From Chloroflexota bacterium (GTDB taxonomy: Bacteria; Chloroflexota; Anaerolineae; UBA4142; SHND01): DNA of 32,200 nt. How positions within the stretch are numbered: the stretch's first letter is position 1; each line of letters opens with the position of its first letter. The stretch is from contig JACQWQ010000073.1 of assembly GCA_016209205.1 (NCBI GenBank), positions 1 through 32,200 on the forward strand, in the 5' to 3' direction. Shown piece by piece: positions 22,176 through 32,200 of this stretch. The notes below the pieces were generated by a model that was given only the letters and a program-made list of their open reading frames with translations, was not told the DNA's origin and ran no database searches. A program made the position numbers and the translations under genes.

Positions 22176-23276
22176 CTATCTGCGGCGTCGCGGATAGAGA
22201 TACAGATACCCCGCGATGCTCACCGTGGCAAGCCCCGCTAACGCCAACAACGCGGCGATACCGGTCAGCGCGAACTCGCTCACCTGACGGCGCAGTTCGG
22301 CTTGCGCGCTGCCCGCAGCGTTCGGCGCTTGCGGGGGAGCGCGGCGAGGTTGGACTGGATCGCTTGACTTGGCGACACGCAGGACCGTCGGCGTGGCGCG
22401 GATGCGCGCCGTTGGTTTCAGTGTAACGGTCGGCGTCGGGAAAACGGGTGGCAGCAACAACGGTGTTGCTTCTGGTGAAACGAGCACTCCCTCACCCCCA
22501 GCCCCGCTCCCGGTGGGTGAGGGGAGATTCATCAGCGTGGTTTGGGTCGGGTTCTCTTCTGTTGGCTCCGGCGTCACGTTTTCATCTTCCGGCATGACCG
22601 CCGTCGCTTGAACCTCCGCATCGTTTTCAAACACCGGCGTCTCGGCAAGTGGTGTGTCCGGTGCGGCGATCTCGGGAGGAGCGTCGGTGGGCTGCGCGTT
22701 CGCGTTTTCAACCGGCGCATCCTTTGGGGATGCAGCATTCTGTTTTTCGGCGGCGCGCGCGGTTTTCGTTTTTGCTTTTTTGGGCGCGGCTACCAGCAGG
22801 GTGATGGGACCGCGGAACGCGTCCACGCTCACACGTTTGTTTTCGATGCTGCGAATTTCGATGGCGTGCGCGCCATTGCTCAAGCCGCTATATTCGAAAA
22901 TGACTTGATATTCTTCCGCACCGGATAGATTCACCGTGTCGCGCAGTGTATCGTCAATATACACTTGGACTTGGCCGCAGATGAGGCAGCGCGCGGTGAG
23001 CCACTGCACCAGCGTGCCATTGAACGTGAATTTGCTCGACGCGGGCATTTTGTCGGCGGCGCGATAACTGCTGCCGGACGCGCGCGGGTCACTGTATCCC
23101 TTCCAGTTGTTGTATTGCACGGTCAACGCGTTTTCGTCCGTCACCTTGGTTCCTACACGGAACGCGTCGAGCGTGACGTTCGTGTTTTTCGCCTTGGGGT
23201 TCTTGGTCCCCAACACTTTGATGACCAACGTGTGCTTTTTGTTGGTTAGATTGCCAAAGACGAGATGCTTGGGCTT
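22176..23276 (-). CDS. C-terminal part of giant surface protein (frame-displaced)
   Basis: The genuine reading begins around 23276 ([20 protein letters not shown]). Codons further upstream in this frame, to an ATG at 23444, are out-of-frame translation of the preceding gene. It holds the second half of one beta-sandwich module and a complete second one ([20 protein letters not shown]...VQVYIDDTLRDTVNLSGAEE...HAIEIRSIENKRVSVDAFRG). A Lys/Ala- then Pro/Thr-rich linker follows, then a C-terminal membrane anchor (FALTGIAALLALAGLATVSI-AGYLYLY) and RRRR. It matches the ending expected for the giant protein at 23089-32200. A deletion/frameshift separates the two. Part of the linker (PSPTGSGAGGEG) is encoded by a dispersed repeat at 22489-22530. 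Without correction, the giant protein lacks its anchor. Confidence 0.75.
   Translation of the reverse strand, partial: KPKHLVFGNLTNKKHTLVIKVLGTKNPKAKNTNVTLDAFRVGTKVTDENALTVQYNNWKGYSDPRASGSSYRAADKMPASSKFTFNGTLVQWLTARCLICGQVQVYIDDTLRDTVNLSGAEEYQVIFEYSGLSNGAHAIEIRSIENKRVSVDAFRGPITLLVAAPKKAKTKTARAAEKQNAASPKDAPVENANAQPTDAPPEIAAPDTPLAETPVFENDAEVQATAVMPEDENVTPEPTEENPTQTTLMNLPSPTGSGAGGEGVLVSPEATPLLLPPVFPTPTVTLKPTARIRATPTVLRVAKSSDPVQPRRAPPQAPNAAGSAQAELRRQVSEFALTGIAALLALAGLATVSIAGYLYLYPRRRR
22489..22530. repeat. Copy of the cccctcacc/ggtgagggg repeat, in coding sequence
   Basis: It is related, in reverse orientation, to the repeat at 9762-9802. It is kept in frame and encodes NLPSPTGSGAGGEGVL within the Pro/Thr linker. 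Confidence 0.7.
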
Positions 23277-26200
23277 TGCCTTGATCCTTGCCCTTGAACG
23301 TCCACCACTCGATGGCTTTACCTTTGAATTGGAACGTGATGGTGTCATCCTTGACGCTGCTGACGCGCACCGTGCCGCCATTCGCTTTGGCATTCTTGAC
23401 GCCGCGCCAGCCGTCGTATTGCACCGCGAGATTATCTTCTTCAACCGTGATGTAGGTTGGCGTGACAGAAGGTGTGATGCTCGGCGTGACGCTCGGCGTC
23501 CATGTGCCGGTCGGAGTCGGTGTACCCGGCGTCAGTGTGTAAGTCGCGGTGTACGTCGCAGTATCCGTTGGGATCGCGGTGTCGGTTGGCGTTGAGGTAA
23601 ATGTCGCGGTGTTGGTTGGCGTCGCAGTGTAAGTTGAAGTATCGGTCGGTGTTGCCGTGTCGGTCGCTGTCGCGGTGTACGTCGCAGTATCCGTTGGGAT
23701 CGCGGTGTCGGTTGGCGTTGAGGTAAATGTCGCGGTGTACGTCGCTGTCTCTGTCGCTGTCGCGGTGTACGTCGCCGTATTCGGCGGTGTGAATGTTGTA
23801 GTGAACGTTGCGCTACTAGTCGGTGTGTCTGTCGCTGTTGCGGTGTACGTCGCAGTATCTGTTGGCGTCGGCGTCTCTGTCGCTGTCGCGGTGTACGTCG
23901 CGGTATCCGTTGGCGTCGCCGTGTCCGTCGCTGTTGCGGTGAACGTCGCAGTCTCGGTTGGCGTTGAAGTAAATGTCGCGGTGTTCGTCGGTGTCTCTGT
24001 CGCTGCCGGAGTGTGAGTCGCGGTGTCGGTTGGCGTCGCGATGTTCGTCGGCGTGTCTGTCGGTGTGCGCGTGGACGTTGCCGTACTCGTAGGCGTATCT
24101 GTAGCAGTGGGCGTATCGGTTGGTGTTAGCGTGATAGTGATTGTCGCTGTTCTAGTTGGTGTGGACGTAGGAGTGTTGGTTGGCGCGCACCCCACATCGT
24201 ACTCAACTATATATGGTTGTGGGTTTCCATGGTTGTGATCGTTCCACAAGCCATCCCCGTTTGGACGGAGTTCTAAGCTGTCCTCATAACCTTGAGGGTT
24301 GCCCGGATCATTATTCGGCTCCCCAGGTGCCCAATTCGTGTAAATAAAGAGTTCACCTGTGACCCACTGCCAGTTTCCTCCTGGTTCGGGGCTTCCAGGA
24401 GGTTGAAAACCACCCAGCCAGGGTTCATCACCTACCACTATTAGGGACTGGATGATATTTTGTTCTGTTGATGTCGTGATGGTGGCTAAGTGGCCTGCTA
24501 TACCAAGAAATCGGCGCGACTCTGCATCCACCTTTGCAGAGAACCAATCGAAAGGACCGCCTATATACTGATAGTAGTGACAGTTCGCCGGATTGAACAC
24601 CAGCGTGCTCGTTGCTGTCGGCGTGTCTGTTCGCGTATTCGTCGGCGTATCCGCGGGCGTGTTCGTGTAGGTTGGCATATTCGTCGGCGTGTGGGTCGGT
24701 GTATCGGTCGGTGCACTGGTTGGCGTATCCGTTGGCGTCGCGGTGAATGTCGGCGTGTCGGTTGGCGTATTGGTCGGCGTGTTGGTCGAGGTGTTCGTGG
24801 GTGTGTCGGTTGATGTCTGAGTTGGCGCGCTGACCGGTGTAGCCGTCGGGGTGCGCGTTGCAGTGCCCGTTGGCGTGTTGGTCGGCGTATCGGTCGGTGT
24901 GTAAGTTGCCGTATCCGTCAACGTCGGCGTATCAGTTGGCGTGTTCGTAGGAGTATGGGTTGCCGTATCTGTCGCGGTGGATGTATCTGTCGGCGTGTTG
25001 CTGGGCGTCCAAGTAAAGGTTGGCGTATTGGTCGGCGTGTCCGTCGGCGTATTGGTCGGTGTGTTCGTTGGAGTATCGGTCGGTGTGTTCGTCGGCGTGT
25101 TGCTTGGCGTGTAGGTGAAAGTCGCTGTGCTGGTTGGCGTGTTCGTCGCTGTGTTGGTCGGCGTGTTGGTGGGTGTATCCGTCGCTGTGTTGGTCGGCGT
25201 ATCTGTCGGTGTGTGAGTTGGCGTCGGAGCAAAACCGCAATTGATCTGCTGTGTACTCGCGGCGGGATTTGTGGAACCGCTGAACGTATCACAGTACTCG
25301 ATACGGAGGTAGCCGTCACCGCCCTTACCGCCTGAGCCGCTGTTCCAACCGCCTGATGTCCCTCCCAAGCCGCCAATCGCAGACACCAAGTTCACACCAA
25401 GCACACCAGTTTGAACTCTTAGCAAGATAGACCCACCGGCCCCTCCACCAGCAGCGCCTGCGTTCTCGTTAGGACCGTTGGCACCGCTTTGACCATTCGC
25501 GGTTATCGAACCGGACAAATTGAGGGTGCGAGCATTGACGAAAATGATGCCTCCTCCCCGTCCGCCATAGTACCCCTGCGCGCCACCGCCACCCCCTCCA
25601 CCGGCACCGAGAAAAATCCTAGCCAGGACAGATAGCCCATAGGGGCTACCAGCTTGCCCGCCAGATGCATTGTTGCGAGTTTCGCCGTTTTGGCCCCACG
25701 TACCGTAACCGCCACCCGCGCCACCCGCGCGACCGTTGTTACGCTCGGGTGGCCAATCGTTGACAAGCCTCGCCCCGCCACCGTGACCGCCACCTTGAGT
25801 CCAATCGTATGGCCAGTTCCCGGTACCAACGTTTCTCCCCAGCCATCCTTCCCCAGCATCACCTGTTGGCTCTGAAGGGTTCTGCGTGGGTTGCGGTCCA
25901 CCGTTTCCTCCCCAGTATCCCTCTCCATCCGTCGAAATGGCACCGCCGCTCTGCAAATTCAGCGTTCCCAAAACTCTGAAGACTAGAATGCCACCCGTGG
26001 CTCCATCCCAAGCATGGGCGGTCAGCAGCCCACCGTTCTGAATCGTCACATCGTAGTAGTGCGCGACGCGAACTACTTGTGTGTGCTCGTTACCGTCTTG
26101 TGTATACGTATTCGCAAGATTCTGTTGCAGAGTCATTGTACCCGATCCAACGCTGAGGATGCTCGCAAATTCATAGACACCCGCTCCAGCACCTTGCATT

Positions 26201-29200
26201 TGGATGACCAGCACTTCATGCCCAGGCGCAAAGCCAGACGTGTTGGCAACTGAGAGTACCGGTTGTCCGGAATTTGCAGTTGCGGTCAACGCAGTACGCG
26301 TGTCGTCGCCATATTGCAGACTACTGACCACGAGATCGCCATCTGCGCCATCGCCAAAGATCGGATCGCTTGTAGGCGTCGGAGTAAAAGTTGCGGTTGG
26401 TGTGTCTGTTGCTGTCGGCGTTGCAGTGGGCGTATCGGTTGGTGTGTTGGTCGGCGTTCCCGTTGCAGTAGATGTAGCGGTACTGGTAGGAATATCTGTT
26501 GCTGTATATGTTGGCGTCGGTGTTTCAGTCGCAGTTGCTGTATCGGTCGCGGTGCTCGTCGGGGTAGCACTCGCAGAGCAGTCAATCTGCTGTACATTTG
26601 CAGTTGGGCTCGTCGAACCCGCAAGTGTGTCGCAAAACTGGACGTGAATTTGACCGATAGAACCGCTGCCACCCGCTGTCTCGTAATCGAGACCTGCTCC
26701 ACCGATACCCGCAGGCGCGTTAACCAAACTCGTTCCGAGATTGATAACTTGCCCGCGAATGAAAATCGTCCCTCCGGCGCCGCCGCCACCACCCGCGTTC
26801 CCGCCTGGACCCCCTGCTGTTCCGCTATCCTGCCCTTTTGTCCCGGCGGAAACAATAGAGCCGTTTGAACTCACAGACAGTGTCAATGCGCTGATTAGGA
26901 CAAGTCCACCGCCGCTTCCACCACGACCGCTAGGACTATTGCCTTTATAAACACCGCCGCCACCACCTGCTCCACCAAACACGAGATTCGTCACTGTGCC
27001 GCCCGCTGCCGAGCCGCCCAATCCGCCCATCATGCTCGCTGCATTTGACCCATTTGCGCCAGCTGTTGCATTTCCACCGCCACCACCGCCTGCCTTGTTC
27101 ATCGTGCTCCCTGTATCTTCTCCGCCTCCACCTCCATTACCATTCGCGGAATTGACGCGTGTTCCACCTTCGCCGGTAGTGCCCTCACCTTGCTCACCAG
27201 TGTAATTCTGATCGAGCTGTCCCGAGTTGTTATTACTCGCGCGATATCCACTTCCACTGACTGCGATGTTTCCATTGAACGTGGTCGTGCCATTTGCCAG
27301 GAAAGCCAAAATGCCACCCGTGTATCCATCCCAAGGAGCGGGCGCGAGAGTGACTCCACTGTTGACGGTGAAATCGTGATACTGCGGTACCCAGAGTACT
27401 TGCGCACGGTTCGCGCCTGCATCGGTTGAATAACTATTCGCCAGTGGCTTTTTGAGGGTGAGCTCGTTAGCACTAACACTTGTGATCTCATTCAGCTCCC
27501 ACTTGCCCGCGTCCGTCCCGCGCGACTGATGGATGAGAATCAACTGATTGACTTGGAAACCACTCCCGGTGATGCCAGAAATGGATAGTGTGCTGCTGCC
27601 CTGCGCGCCGACTGCGCTTGCCCGAACCGGGTTCAGGTCGGTGCTGTTCGTGATGATCAGGTCTCCATCTTGTCCATTCCCAAACAGCGAAAGAAGACTG
27701 GGCAGGATCGTGGAAGTAGGAGTGGATGTGTTTGCCACTGTGAGTGTGGGCGTACTTGTTGGTGTGTTCGTCGGTGTACTAGTTGGCGTTGGAGTTGCGG
27801 TCGGCGTTACTGTCAACGAGAGCAGCGTTAGCGAGACATCCACTTTGGTCGAATCGTAATGGTAATCTGCGTTAGGGTGAATGACAAAGTAGATAAAATC
27901 GCCTTGGCTCACCGGTATATTGGTCAAACTCGAACCACCTGTACCGGCGCTAAATAATTGTTCACCGCCATTGACTATAGAGCCAGAGCCCAAACTGGTA
28001 GAGCCGTTGTCAATAAACCACGAGATTCCATCACCTCCACCGGGATCTTGATCTTTTACACCTCCGCTAATCGCGATCACACCACTTACCGGACTATGCC
28101 ACCCGACAATAGCGAGCTGATCTCCGGCGGGATGCAGATGTACCGTATCCGGCAGCCAGACTATTTGTGTTTGGGCGATAGTTTGAGTTGCGCCGGTTGC
28201 GTTAATGCCAACCCATGGCAATGGATCGTTGGGATCCACTGTGAAGGTTCCCGACCAAGTTTCGAGACCCGGCACACCGCCTCGATCGGGCTGAAATGAC
28301 GAAAGCAAATAATAGGAAAGGGGATTGCGGCTCAAGCCCGTACTGCCCATCAAGTGCCATACATCTGCATTGTTGCAAGAATCCCGATTGGGATTTTCTT
28401 GATTGGGCGAGACGCGAAAATCGGCAGCCAAGTTCCATTGACTACATTGATAGGGCGTGCTACTTGCCGTCGCGGTCGGCGTAGGAGTGGGAATCAGAGA
28501 CCCATCCCCATAACTCCACGTCTGATTCAACGCGCCCGCGTTGTTGCCCCCAAACATCACGACCTGATTGTGCGCGGTATCATACGCCATGGCGTGACCC
28601 CAACTGCTCGCGGGTCCGCTCACTGCGCGGGCAGTCCAGTTCGTGCCATTCCATTCCCATGTCTCGTTTCTGACGTATAGGACCGCTTTGCTACGCGCCG
28701 CGTCGAATGCCATCGCATCATTGGAATGAGGCGGCGGACTTGAAAGGGGCGATGCTTGTGTCCAAGTGCTGCCATCCCATAACCAGGTATCGCCCAGGTA
28801 GTTCCCATTCCAGCCGCCATAGAGAATGACATTGTTGCGCGCGTTGTCGAACGTCATTGAGGGATCAGAACGTGCGCTCGGACCGGAGACTTGGACCTGT
28901 GTCCAATTCGTACCGTCCCATTCCCACGTGTCACTCAGAAATGCGCCGTTCAATCCTCCAAAGAGTACAACCTTGCCGCGCGTTGCATCATAGGTCATCG
29001 CATGTGCCCTGCGTGCCAGAGGCGAGGTTGCGGGATTCAGTTGCTGCCAAGTGGTCCCATCCCATTCCCACGTGTCGCCGAGATAGCTTGTCCCATTCCA
29101 GCCGCCAAAGAGCACAACCCGTCCACGCGTACTATCGTACGCCATCGTATGCAGGTCGCGCGCCGGTGGAACACTTGAAGGAAAACGCTGCACCCACGTT

Positions 29201-32200
29201 GCTCCGTCCCACTCCCACGTATCATTGAGATAGGTATTGCCGAATCCGCCAAAGAGAACAACTTTGTTTCGTGCCTGGTCAAATGACATCGCGTGCATAT
29301 AGCGCGCGGAAGGCGATACCGCCGGATAAAACTGGGTCCAATCATTTGGACCGGGTTCGGTCGGCGTGGGTGTAATCGTCGGTGTCCAGGTGGGCGTCGG
29401 TGTGTTGGTTGGAGGATTGCATTGCCCCACATCCACAGTCCAGTTCAATGAAACGTGCGATCCTCCACTGTCTTGACGATAATCGAGTCGGAGATTGTGA
29501 TTGCCGCCAGATAAAGTGACGGCTGGGCACACAAGCACGTCGGCGCTGCGATCGAGATCGTTCATCAGCTGATTGCCGTCAAGCCAGAATGCCGCGCCAT
29601 CGTCGTGATTGCTGCGAAACACATAAGTGCCCGCCGGGATGTTGATGGTTCCGGTAAAGCGCGCAGTCCAATTCTCCCAGTTCACACCCTGACAAGGACT
29701 CTCGGAATGCCAGTCTAGTTCGATATACGGACCGGCAAAGTCGCCCTGGCATTTTGTACTCGACCAATCGCGGTTGTTGAAATACTCATAGTGCCAGTTT
29801 CCCGAACCGTAGATAATCGTTGGAGTCGGAGTTGGCGTGAATGTATTGGTCGGCGTTCGACTCGGCGTCGGCGTCGGCGGAGTTGTTGTGCCTGTCGGAG
29901 TGGGTGCGGGCGTGGCATATTGGTTCGTACTGGCACCAGGATTCGTCGTGCCGGTGAGCGTTGTATAATATTCAACGCGGATCCGACCTACACCGCCATT
30001 ACCGCCGCTTGCGTTATCGCATTGCGCGCCACCGCCGGAACCGCCCAAAGCGTTTACGTGGTAATCACCTATATTCGCCTGCCCGGTTCGAATGAAAATG
30101 CTGCCGCCTGCGCCACCACCGCCACCGCCGGTATTGCAGACGCCATTGCCGCCATTGTACCCATTCGATTCAATCGAACCGTTGACCGTCAGTTGATAAG
30201 CATAGATGGAGAGAATCCCGCCACCGCTGCCACCTGCACCGCCGTAATGACCGGCATCCGTTTTGTCACCGCCACTACCGCCTGCACCTCCCGGTAACCA
30301 GAGCATGAGCTCGGGGTTGCCGACTGTGCCACCGCCTTCGCCGCCGTTAAATTGACCATTTCGACCTTTGACGCCATCACTGCCATTTCCACCACCGCCA
30401 CCGCCAGCCACATTGCCGCCTCCGGGGCTTTCACCACCGCCACCGCCGTTCGCGTTCGCCAAGCGGCTCTGTGCTCCGAGTCCGTTGATGCTTTCACCCT
30501 GAATACCTGTTCCGTCGTTATAGTTTGTGCCGGGACCCAGGTACCCCAAACCGGTACTGACCAGATTGGCTCCAGTCTGGACAACCAATTGTCCACGCAC
30601 GCGAAACACCAAAATGCCGCCAGTGTTTCCATCCCAGCCATGCGCTGTCAGAACCCCGCCACTCTGAATGGTAACATTCTGGTAGTGCGGAACGCGCAGG
30701 ACCTGCGTGCGCGAATTCCCGCCCTGATTGTATGTATTCAGTAAATTGTCTTGAAGCGTAAGCGTGTTTGCGCCGACACCGCCGCTCTTGATGACGCCAA
30801 ACTCGTACGCGCCTGCGCCCGTCCCCTGCACTTGGATGACGAGAACTTCTTGTCCTTCGACAAAGCTGGTTATACTTGCAACTTGAAGAACAGCTTGGTT
30901 CGCCGCGGCAGTCGCGGTAAGCGCCGTTCGCGTATCATCGCCGTATTGTGGTCCGGTTACTGTCAAATCTCCGTGCGCACCGGTACGAAACTCGGCGGGA
31001 ATGAATGGAGTTGGCGTCGGTGTTGGCGGCGCGCCCGTCGGCGTTGGCGTTGGTTCCACATAAGCAATCGCGCTGCCCGCGGCGAGAGATGGCGCGTTGG
31101 AAATCGCGGCAAAGGAACCGGCGGGCAAAAAGGTACGTGCGATATTGGAGATGCGAACGTGTTGAATCAGTCCAGTGAAATAGTTGCTCGTGTCTCCATT
31201 TTTGCCGATTCGCAGTGGACCGGAATCCACCAATTGCGGGTTGCCTACATTTGTTGACCCGATTTGATTGCCATTTAAAAAGACGCGCAAGCCACTGCCA
31301 TCCCAGGTGCAGGCGACGTGATACCAGCGACCCAACTCAAGTGGGCTGCCGCCCGGTACGACTCGTCCATAGTTGAAATCGCACGAGGGTTTCCCATCAA
31401 CGAGCACGAGCTGCCACGCGATTTGGTCACTGTTCGCGCGTTTGGCAATGATCGTTCGTTCGCCGCCCTGTGTGCTGTCTACACGGATGATGGCTTCGAG
31501 GGTGAACTGTGGAGGATTGAACGCGCTGCCGTTCGTGACCTCTGCCCACGCGCCGCTGCCGCTTTGACTGGAATTGGTCAGGTTCAAGAAATTGCCGAAC
31601 TTGCCGTCCGTGCCCCATTGCCAATTCCCGCCAGATGTAGTCTGAATCGTCGCGTGCTGATTATTGCCCGACGAATCGTTGACGGTTGTTCCGCCCGCTT
31701 CGTTAAAATGCCACAGTCCGATGGTATTCGCGTCCTTACCCGGCGGCATAACATCGTCAATGCTCGCGGGCGGATTCGCTGCGGCGGCATTGTCATAGTA
31801 AAGTTGGTATACGGACGCGGCTGAATCCAAACCGCCGATCGGTGCCTGCAAATCGAACCAAATATCAATTTGCTGCGAAGTAAAGACCGGAATGTAGCGA
31901 CTCAATTCGGTCTGATTGTTATTGATGATTCGAAAATCGTCACCTTTGTTGCTCGCGTGCGACGCGTTGTATAAACTCGCCGCCGTTGGATTCGTTAAAG
32001 CATCAAACCGCAAGAGTACAGGGTAGCCCACTGACAGTCCTTGACTGTCGTTGTTTTGAATGAGCAAGTTGCGTTTGCTCGCGTACGCGCTGTTCCACCA
32101 CTGGTCTGCCGGACGCGCGTTAATATCCACGCGCGTCGAAGTGTCGCCGTACGGTTCGGCAAAAGGACCTTCATTATTCGAACGGTCACGCGCGCGGGCG
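23089..32200 (-). CDS. Giant multidomain surface/adhesin-like protein, 5' end outside the window
   Basis: The frame is open to the right edge; a GTG at 32130 is only internal. Domain order: DUF2341-like (32090-31800), LamG/concanavalin-like ([18 protein letters not shown], 31730-31110), glycine-rich module 1 (30980-29930), PA14-like (YEYFNNRDW...[12 protein letters not shown], 29815-29430), six Kelch-type blades (KVVLFGG...DTWEWDG, 29340-28500), an unassigned beta domain (28450-27830), glycine-rich module 2 (27700-26580), glycine-rich module 3 (26350-25230), C-type lectin ([14 protein letters not shown]...NWAPGEPNN...GLWND, 24595-24190), then a beta-sandwich cut at about 23276. Thr/Pro linkers separate them. 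The protein is presumably exported and binds polysaccharide or cells. The last 55 residues ([16 protein letters not shown]...) are out-of-frame nonsense. It is over 3,000 residues, rich in direct DNA repeats. Confidence 0.85.
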   Translation of the reverse strand, partial: ARARDRSNNEGPFAEPYGDTSTRVDINARPADQWWNSAYASKRNLLIQNNDSQGLSVGYPVLLRFDALTNPTAASLYNASHASNKGDDFRIINNNQTELSRYIPVFTSQQIDIWFDLQAPIGGLDSAASVYQLYYDNAAAANPPASIDDVMPPGKDANTIGLWHFNEAGGTTVNDSSGNNQHATIQTTSGGNWQWGTDGKFGNFLNLTNSSQSGSGAWAEVTNGSAFNPPQFTLEAIIRVDSTQGGERTIIAKRANSDQIAWQLVLVDGKPSCDFNYGRVVPGGSPLELGRWYHVACTWDGSGLRVFLNGNQIGSTNVGNPQLVDSGPLRIGKNGDTSNYFTGLIQHVRISNIARTFLPAGSFAAISNAPSLAAGSAIAYVEPTPTPTGAPPTPTPTPFIPAEFRTGAHGDLTVTGPQYGDDTRTALTATAAANQAVLQVASITSFVEGQEVLVIQVQGTGAGAYEFGVIKSGGVGANTLTLQDNLLNTYNQGGNSRTQVLRVPHYQNVTIQSGGVLTAHGWDGNTGGILVFRVRGQLVVQTGANLVSTGLGYLGPGTNYNDGTGIQGESINGLGAQSRLANANGGGGGESPGGGNVAGGGGGGNGSDGVKGRNGQFNGGEGGGTVGNPELMLWLPGGAGGSGGDKTDAGHYGGAGGSGGGILSIYAYQLTVNGSIESNGYNGGNGVCNTGGGGGGAGGSIFIRTGQANIGDYHVNALGGSGGGAQCDNASGGNGGVGRIRVEYYTTLTGTTNPGASTNQYATPAPTPTGTTTPPTPTPSRTPTNTFTPTPTPTIIYGSGNWHYEYFNNRDWSSTKCQGDFAGPYIELDWHSESPCQGVNWENWTARFTGTINIPAGTYVFRSNHDDGAAFWLDGNQLMNDLDRSADVLVCPAVTLSGGNHNLRLDYRQDSGGSHVSLNWTVDVGQCNPPTNTPTPTWTPTITPTPTEPGPNDWTQFYPAVSPSARYMHAMSFDQARNKVVLFGGFGNTYLNDTWEWDGATWVQRFPSSVPPARDLHTMAYDSTRGRVVLFGGWNGTSYLGDTWEWDGTTWQQLNPATSPLARRAHAMTYDATRGKVVLFGGLNGAFLSDTWEWDGTNWTQVQVSGPSARSDPSMTFDNARNNVILYGGWNGNYLGDTWLWDGSTWTQASPLSSPPPHSNDAMAFDAARSKAVLYVRNETWEWNGTNWTARAVSGPASSWGHAMAYDTAHNQVVMFGGNNAGALNQTWSYGDGSLIPTPTPTATASSTPYQCSQWNLAADFRVSPNQENPNRDSCNNADVWHLMGSTGLSRNPLSYYLLSSFQPDRGGVPGLETWSGTFTVDPNDPLPWVGINATGATQTIAQTQIVWLPDTVHLHPAGDQLAIVGWHSPVSGVIAISGGVKDQDPGGGDGISWFIDNGSTSLGSGSIVNGGEQLFSAGTGGSSLTNIPVSQGDFIYFVIHPNADYHYDSTKVDVSLTLLSLTVTPTATPTPTSTPTNTPTSTPTLTVANTSTPTSTILPSLLSLFGNGQDGDLIITNSTDLNPVRASAVGAQGSSTLSISGITGSGFQVNQLILIHQSRGTDAGKWELNEITSVSANELTLKKPLANSYSTDAGANRAQVLWVPQYHDFTVNSGVTLAPAPWDGYTGGILAFLANGTTTFNGNIAVSGSGYRASNNNSGQLDQNYTGEQGEGTTGEGGTRVNSANGNGGGGGEDTGSTMNKAGGGGGGNATAGANGSNAASMMGGLGGSAAGGTVTNLVFGGAGGGGGVYKGNSPSGRGGSGGGLVLISALTLSVSSNGSIVSAGTKGQDSGTAGGPGGNAGGGGGAGGTIFIRGQVINLGTSLVNAPAGIGGAGLDYETAGGSGSIGQIHVQFCDTLAGSTSPTANVQQIDCSASATPTSTATDTATATETPTPTYTATDIPTSTATSTATGTPTNTPTDTPTATPTATDTPTATFTPTPTSDPIFGDGADGDLVVSSLQYGDDTRTALTATANSGQPVLSVANTSGFAPGHEVLVIQMQGAGAGVYEFASILSVGSGTMTLQQNLANTYTQDGNEHTQVVRVAHYYDVTIQNGGLLTAHAWDGATGGILVFRVLGTLNLQSGGAISTDGEGYWGGNGGPQPTQNPSEPTGDAGEGWLGRNVGTGNWPYDWTQGGGHGGGARLVNDWPPERNNGRAGGAGGGYGTWGQNGETRNNASGGQAGSPYGLSVLARIFLGAGGGGGGGAQGYYGGRGGGIIFVNARTLNLSGSITANGQSGANGPNENAGAAGGGAGGSILLRVQTGVLGVNLVSAIGGLGGTSGGWNSGSGGKGGDGYLRIEYCDTFSGSTNPAASTQQINCGFAPTPTHTPTDTPTNTATDTPTNTPTNTATNTPTSTATFTYTPSNTPTNTPTDTPTNTPTNTPTDTPTNTPTFTWTPSNTPTDTSTATDTATHTPTNTPTDTPTLTDTATYTPTDTPTNTPTGTATRTPTATPVSAPTQTSTDTPTNTSTNTPTNTPTDTPTFTATPTDTPTSAPTDTPTHTPTNMPTYTNTPADTPTNTRTDTPTATSTLVFNPANCHYYQYIGGPFDWFSAKVDAESRRFLGIAGHLATITTSTEQNIIQSLIVVGDEPWLGGFQPPGSPEPGGNWQWVTGELFIYTNWAPGEPNNDPGNPQGYEDSLELRPNGDGLWNDHNHGNPQPYIVEYDVGCAPTNTPTSTPTRTATITITLTPTDTPTATDTPTSTATSTRTPTDTPTNIATPTDTATHTPAATETPTNTATFTSTPTETATFTATATDTATPTDTATYTATATETPTPTDTATYTATATDTPTSSATFTTTFTPPNTATYTATATETATYTATFTSTPTDTAIPTDTATYTATATDTATPTDTSTYTATPTNTATFTSTPTDTAIPTDTATYTATYTLTPGTPTPTGTWTPSVTPSITPSVTPTYITVEEDNLAVQYDGWRGVKNAKANGGTVRVSSVKDDTITFQFKGKAIEWWTFKGKDQGKAQASRLWQSNQQKAHVGHQSVGDQEPQGEKHERHARRVPCRNQGDGRKRVDRAIQQLEGIQ
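23500..24180 (-). repeat. Thr/Pro linker repeat block 1
   Basis: Degenerate 12-18-nt units encode [19 protein letters not shown] sequence. A longer block is duplicated almost exactly 126 nt apart (from 23545 and from 23671; over 60 identical nt), an in-frame 42-codon duplication. Confidence 0.85.
24605..25215 (-). repeat. Thr/Pro linker repeat block 2
   Basis: Degenerate units encoding [10 protein letters not shown]. It links glycine-rich module 3 to the C-type lectin domain. Confidence 0.85.
26360..26580 (-). repeat. Thr/Pro linker repeat block 3
   Basis: Units encoding [15 protein letters not shown], between glycine-rich modules 2 and 3. Confidence 0.8.

Noticed and set aside
23500..25215. 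CRISPR array
   Set aside because: Repeats are short, degenerate, in frame with a protein and lack unique spacers of constant length.
23600..25220. Long open frames on the plus strand rich in Val ([11 protein letters not shown]...)
   Set aside because: They are the antisense of the Thr/Pro linker repeats and have no ribosome sites or family resemblance.

Overview
The window reads as a chromosomal segment of a bacterium, most probably a member of the Chloroflexota (Anaerolineae-like). This is inferred from the predicted riboflavin transporter RibXY with an FMN riboswitch, a very large secreted protein with (T/P)-rich linkers, a eukaryote/archaea-type HisRS, and many small palindromic repeats. 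No marker gene was searched, so the assignment is tentative.

Layout. Positions 1-6500 (mostly minus strand) hold a membrane-protein fragment, a secreted beta-propeller gene broken twice (by a 100-bp palindromic element and by a 62-bp tandem duplication), and a zinc-ribbon/PH-like gene cut by an ISAzo13-family insertion sequence. Positions 6670-8120 hold a tyrosine recombinase broken by several hairpin elements, including a 103-bp MITE with a 5-bp target duplication. Positions 8338-9450 are the tmRNA gene, whose T-loop is interrupted by a group I intron with an antisense LAGLIDADG endonuclease gene. Then come mtnP, an N-terminally truncated receiver/histidine kinase, a MenC-like enolase-superfamily gene and a HEAT-repeat lipoprotein whose tail is built from an 18-copy heptanucleotide repeat. 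Positions 14025-14772 are tRNA-Arg(UCU), split in its anticodon by a second group I intron with an antisense PD-(D/E)XK endonuclease gene.

Positions 14981-18050 form a histidine-related block: hutH with an internal deletion, a His-rich leader peptide with a complete attenuator, hisS, and tRNA-His. After a hypothetical gene and tRNA-Arg(UCG) comes a riboflavin uptake locus: permease (RibX-like), FMN riboswitch with a mobile hairpin in its P2 loop and two terminators, and a substrate-binding lipoprotein (RibY-like). The remaining 10 kb (minus strand) is one giant multidomain surface protein, open past the right window edge. It carries DUF2341, LamG-like, three glycine-rich modules, PA14, Kelch, C-type lectin and two beta-sandwich modules, then a C-terminal membrane anchor. 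A deletion/frameshift near 23276 separates the last part.

The main observations are the two RNA-gene introns with antisense homing endonucleases of different families, the leader-peptide attenuator in front of hisS, and the density of palindromic elements in genes, in a riboswitch and at a ribosome-binding site. Several genes carry frame-breaking indels; some could be assembly errors.
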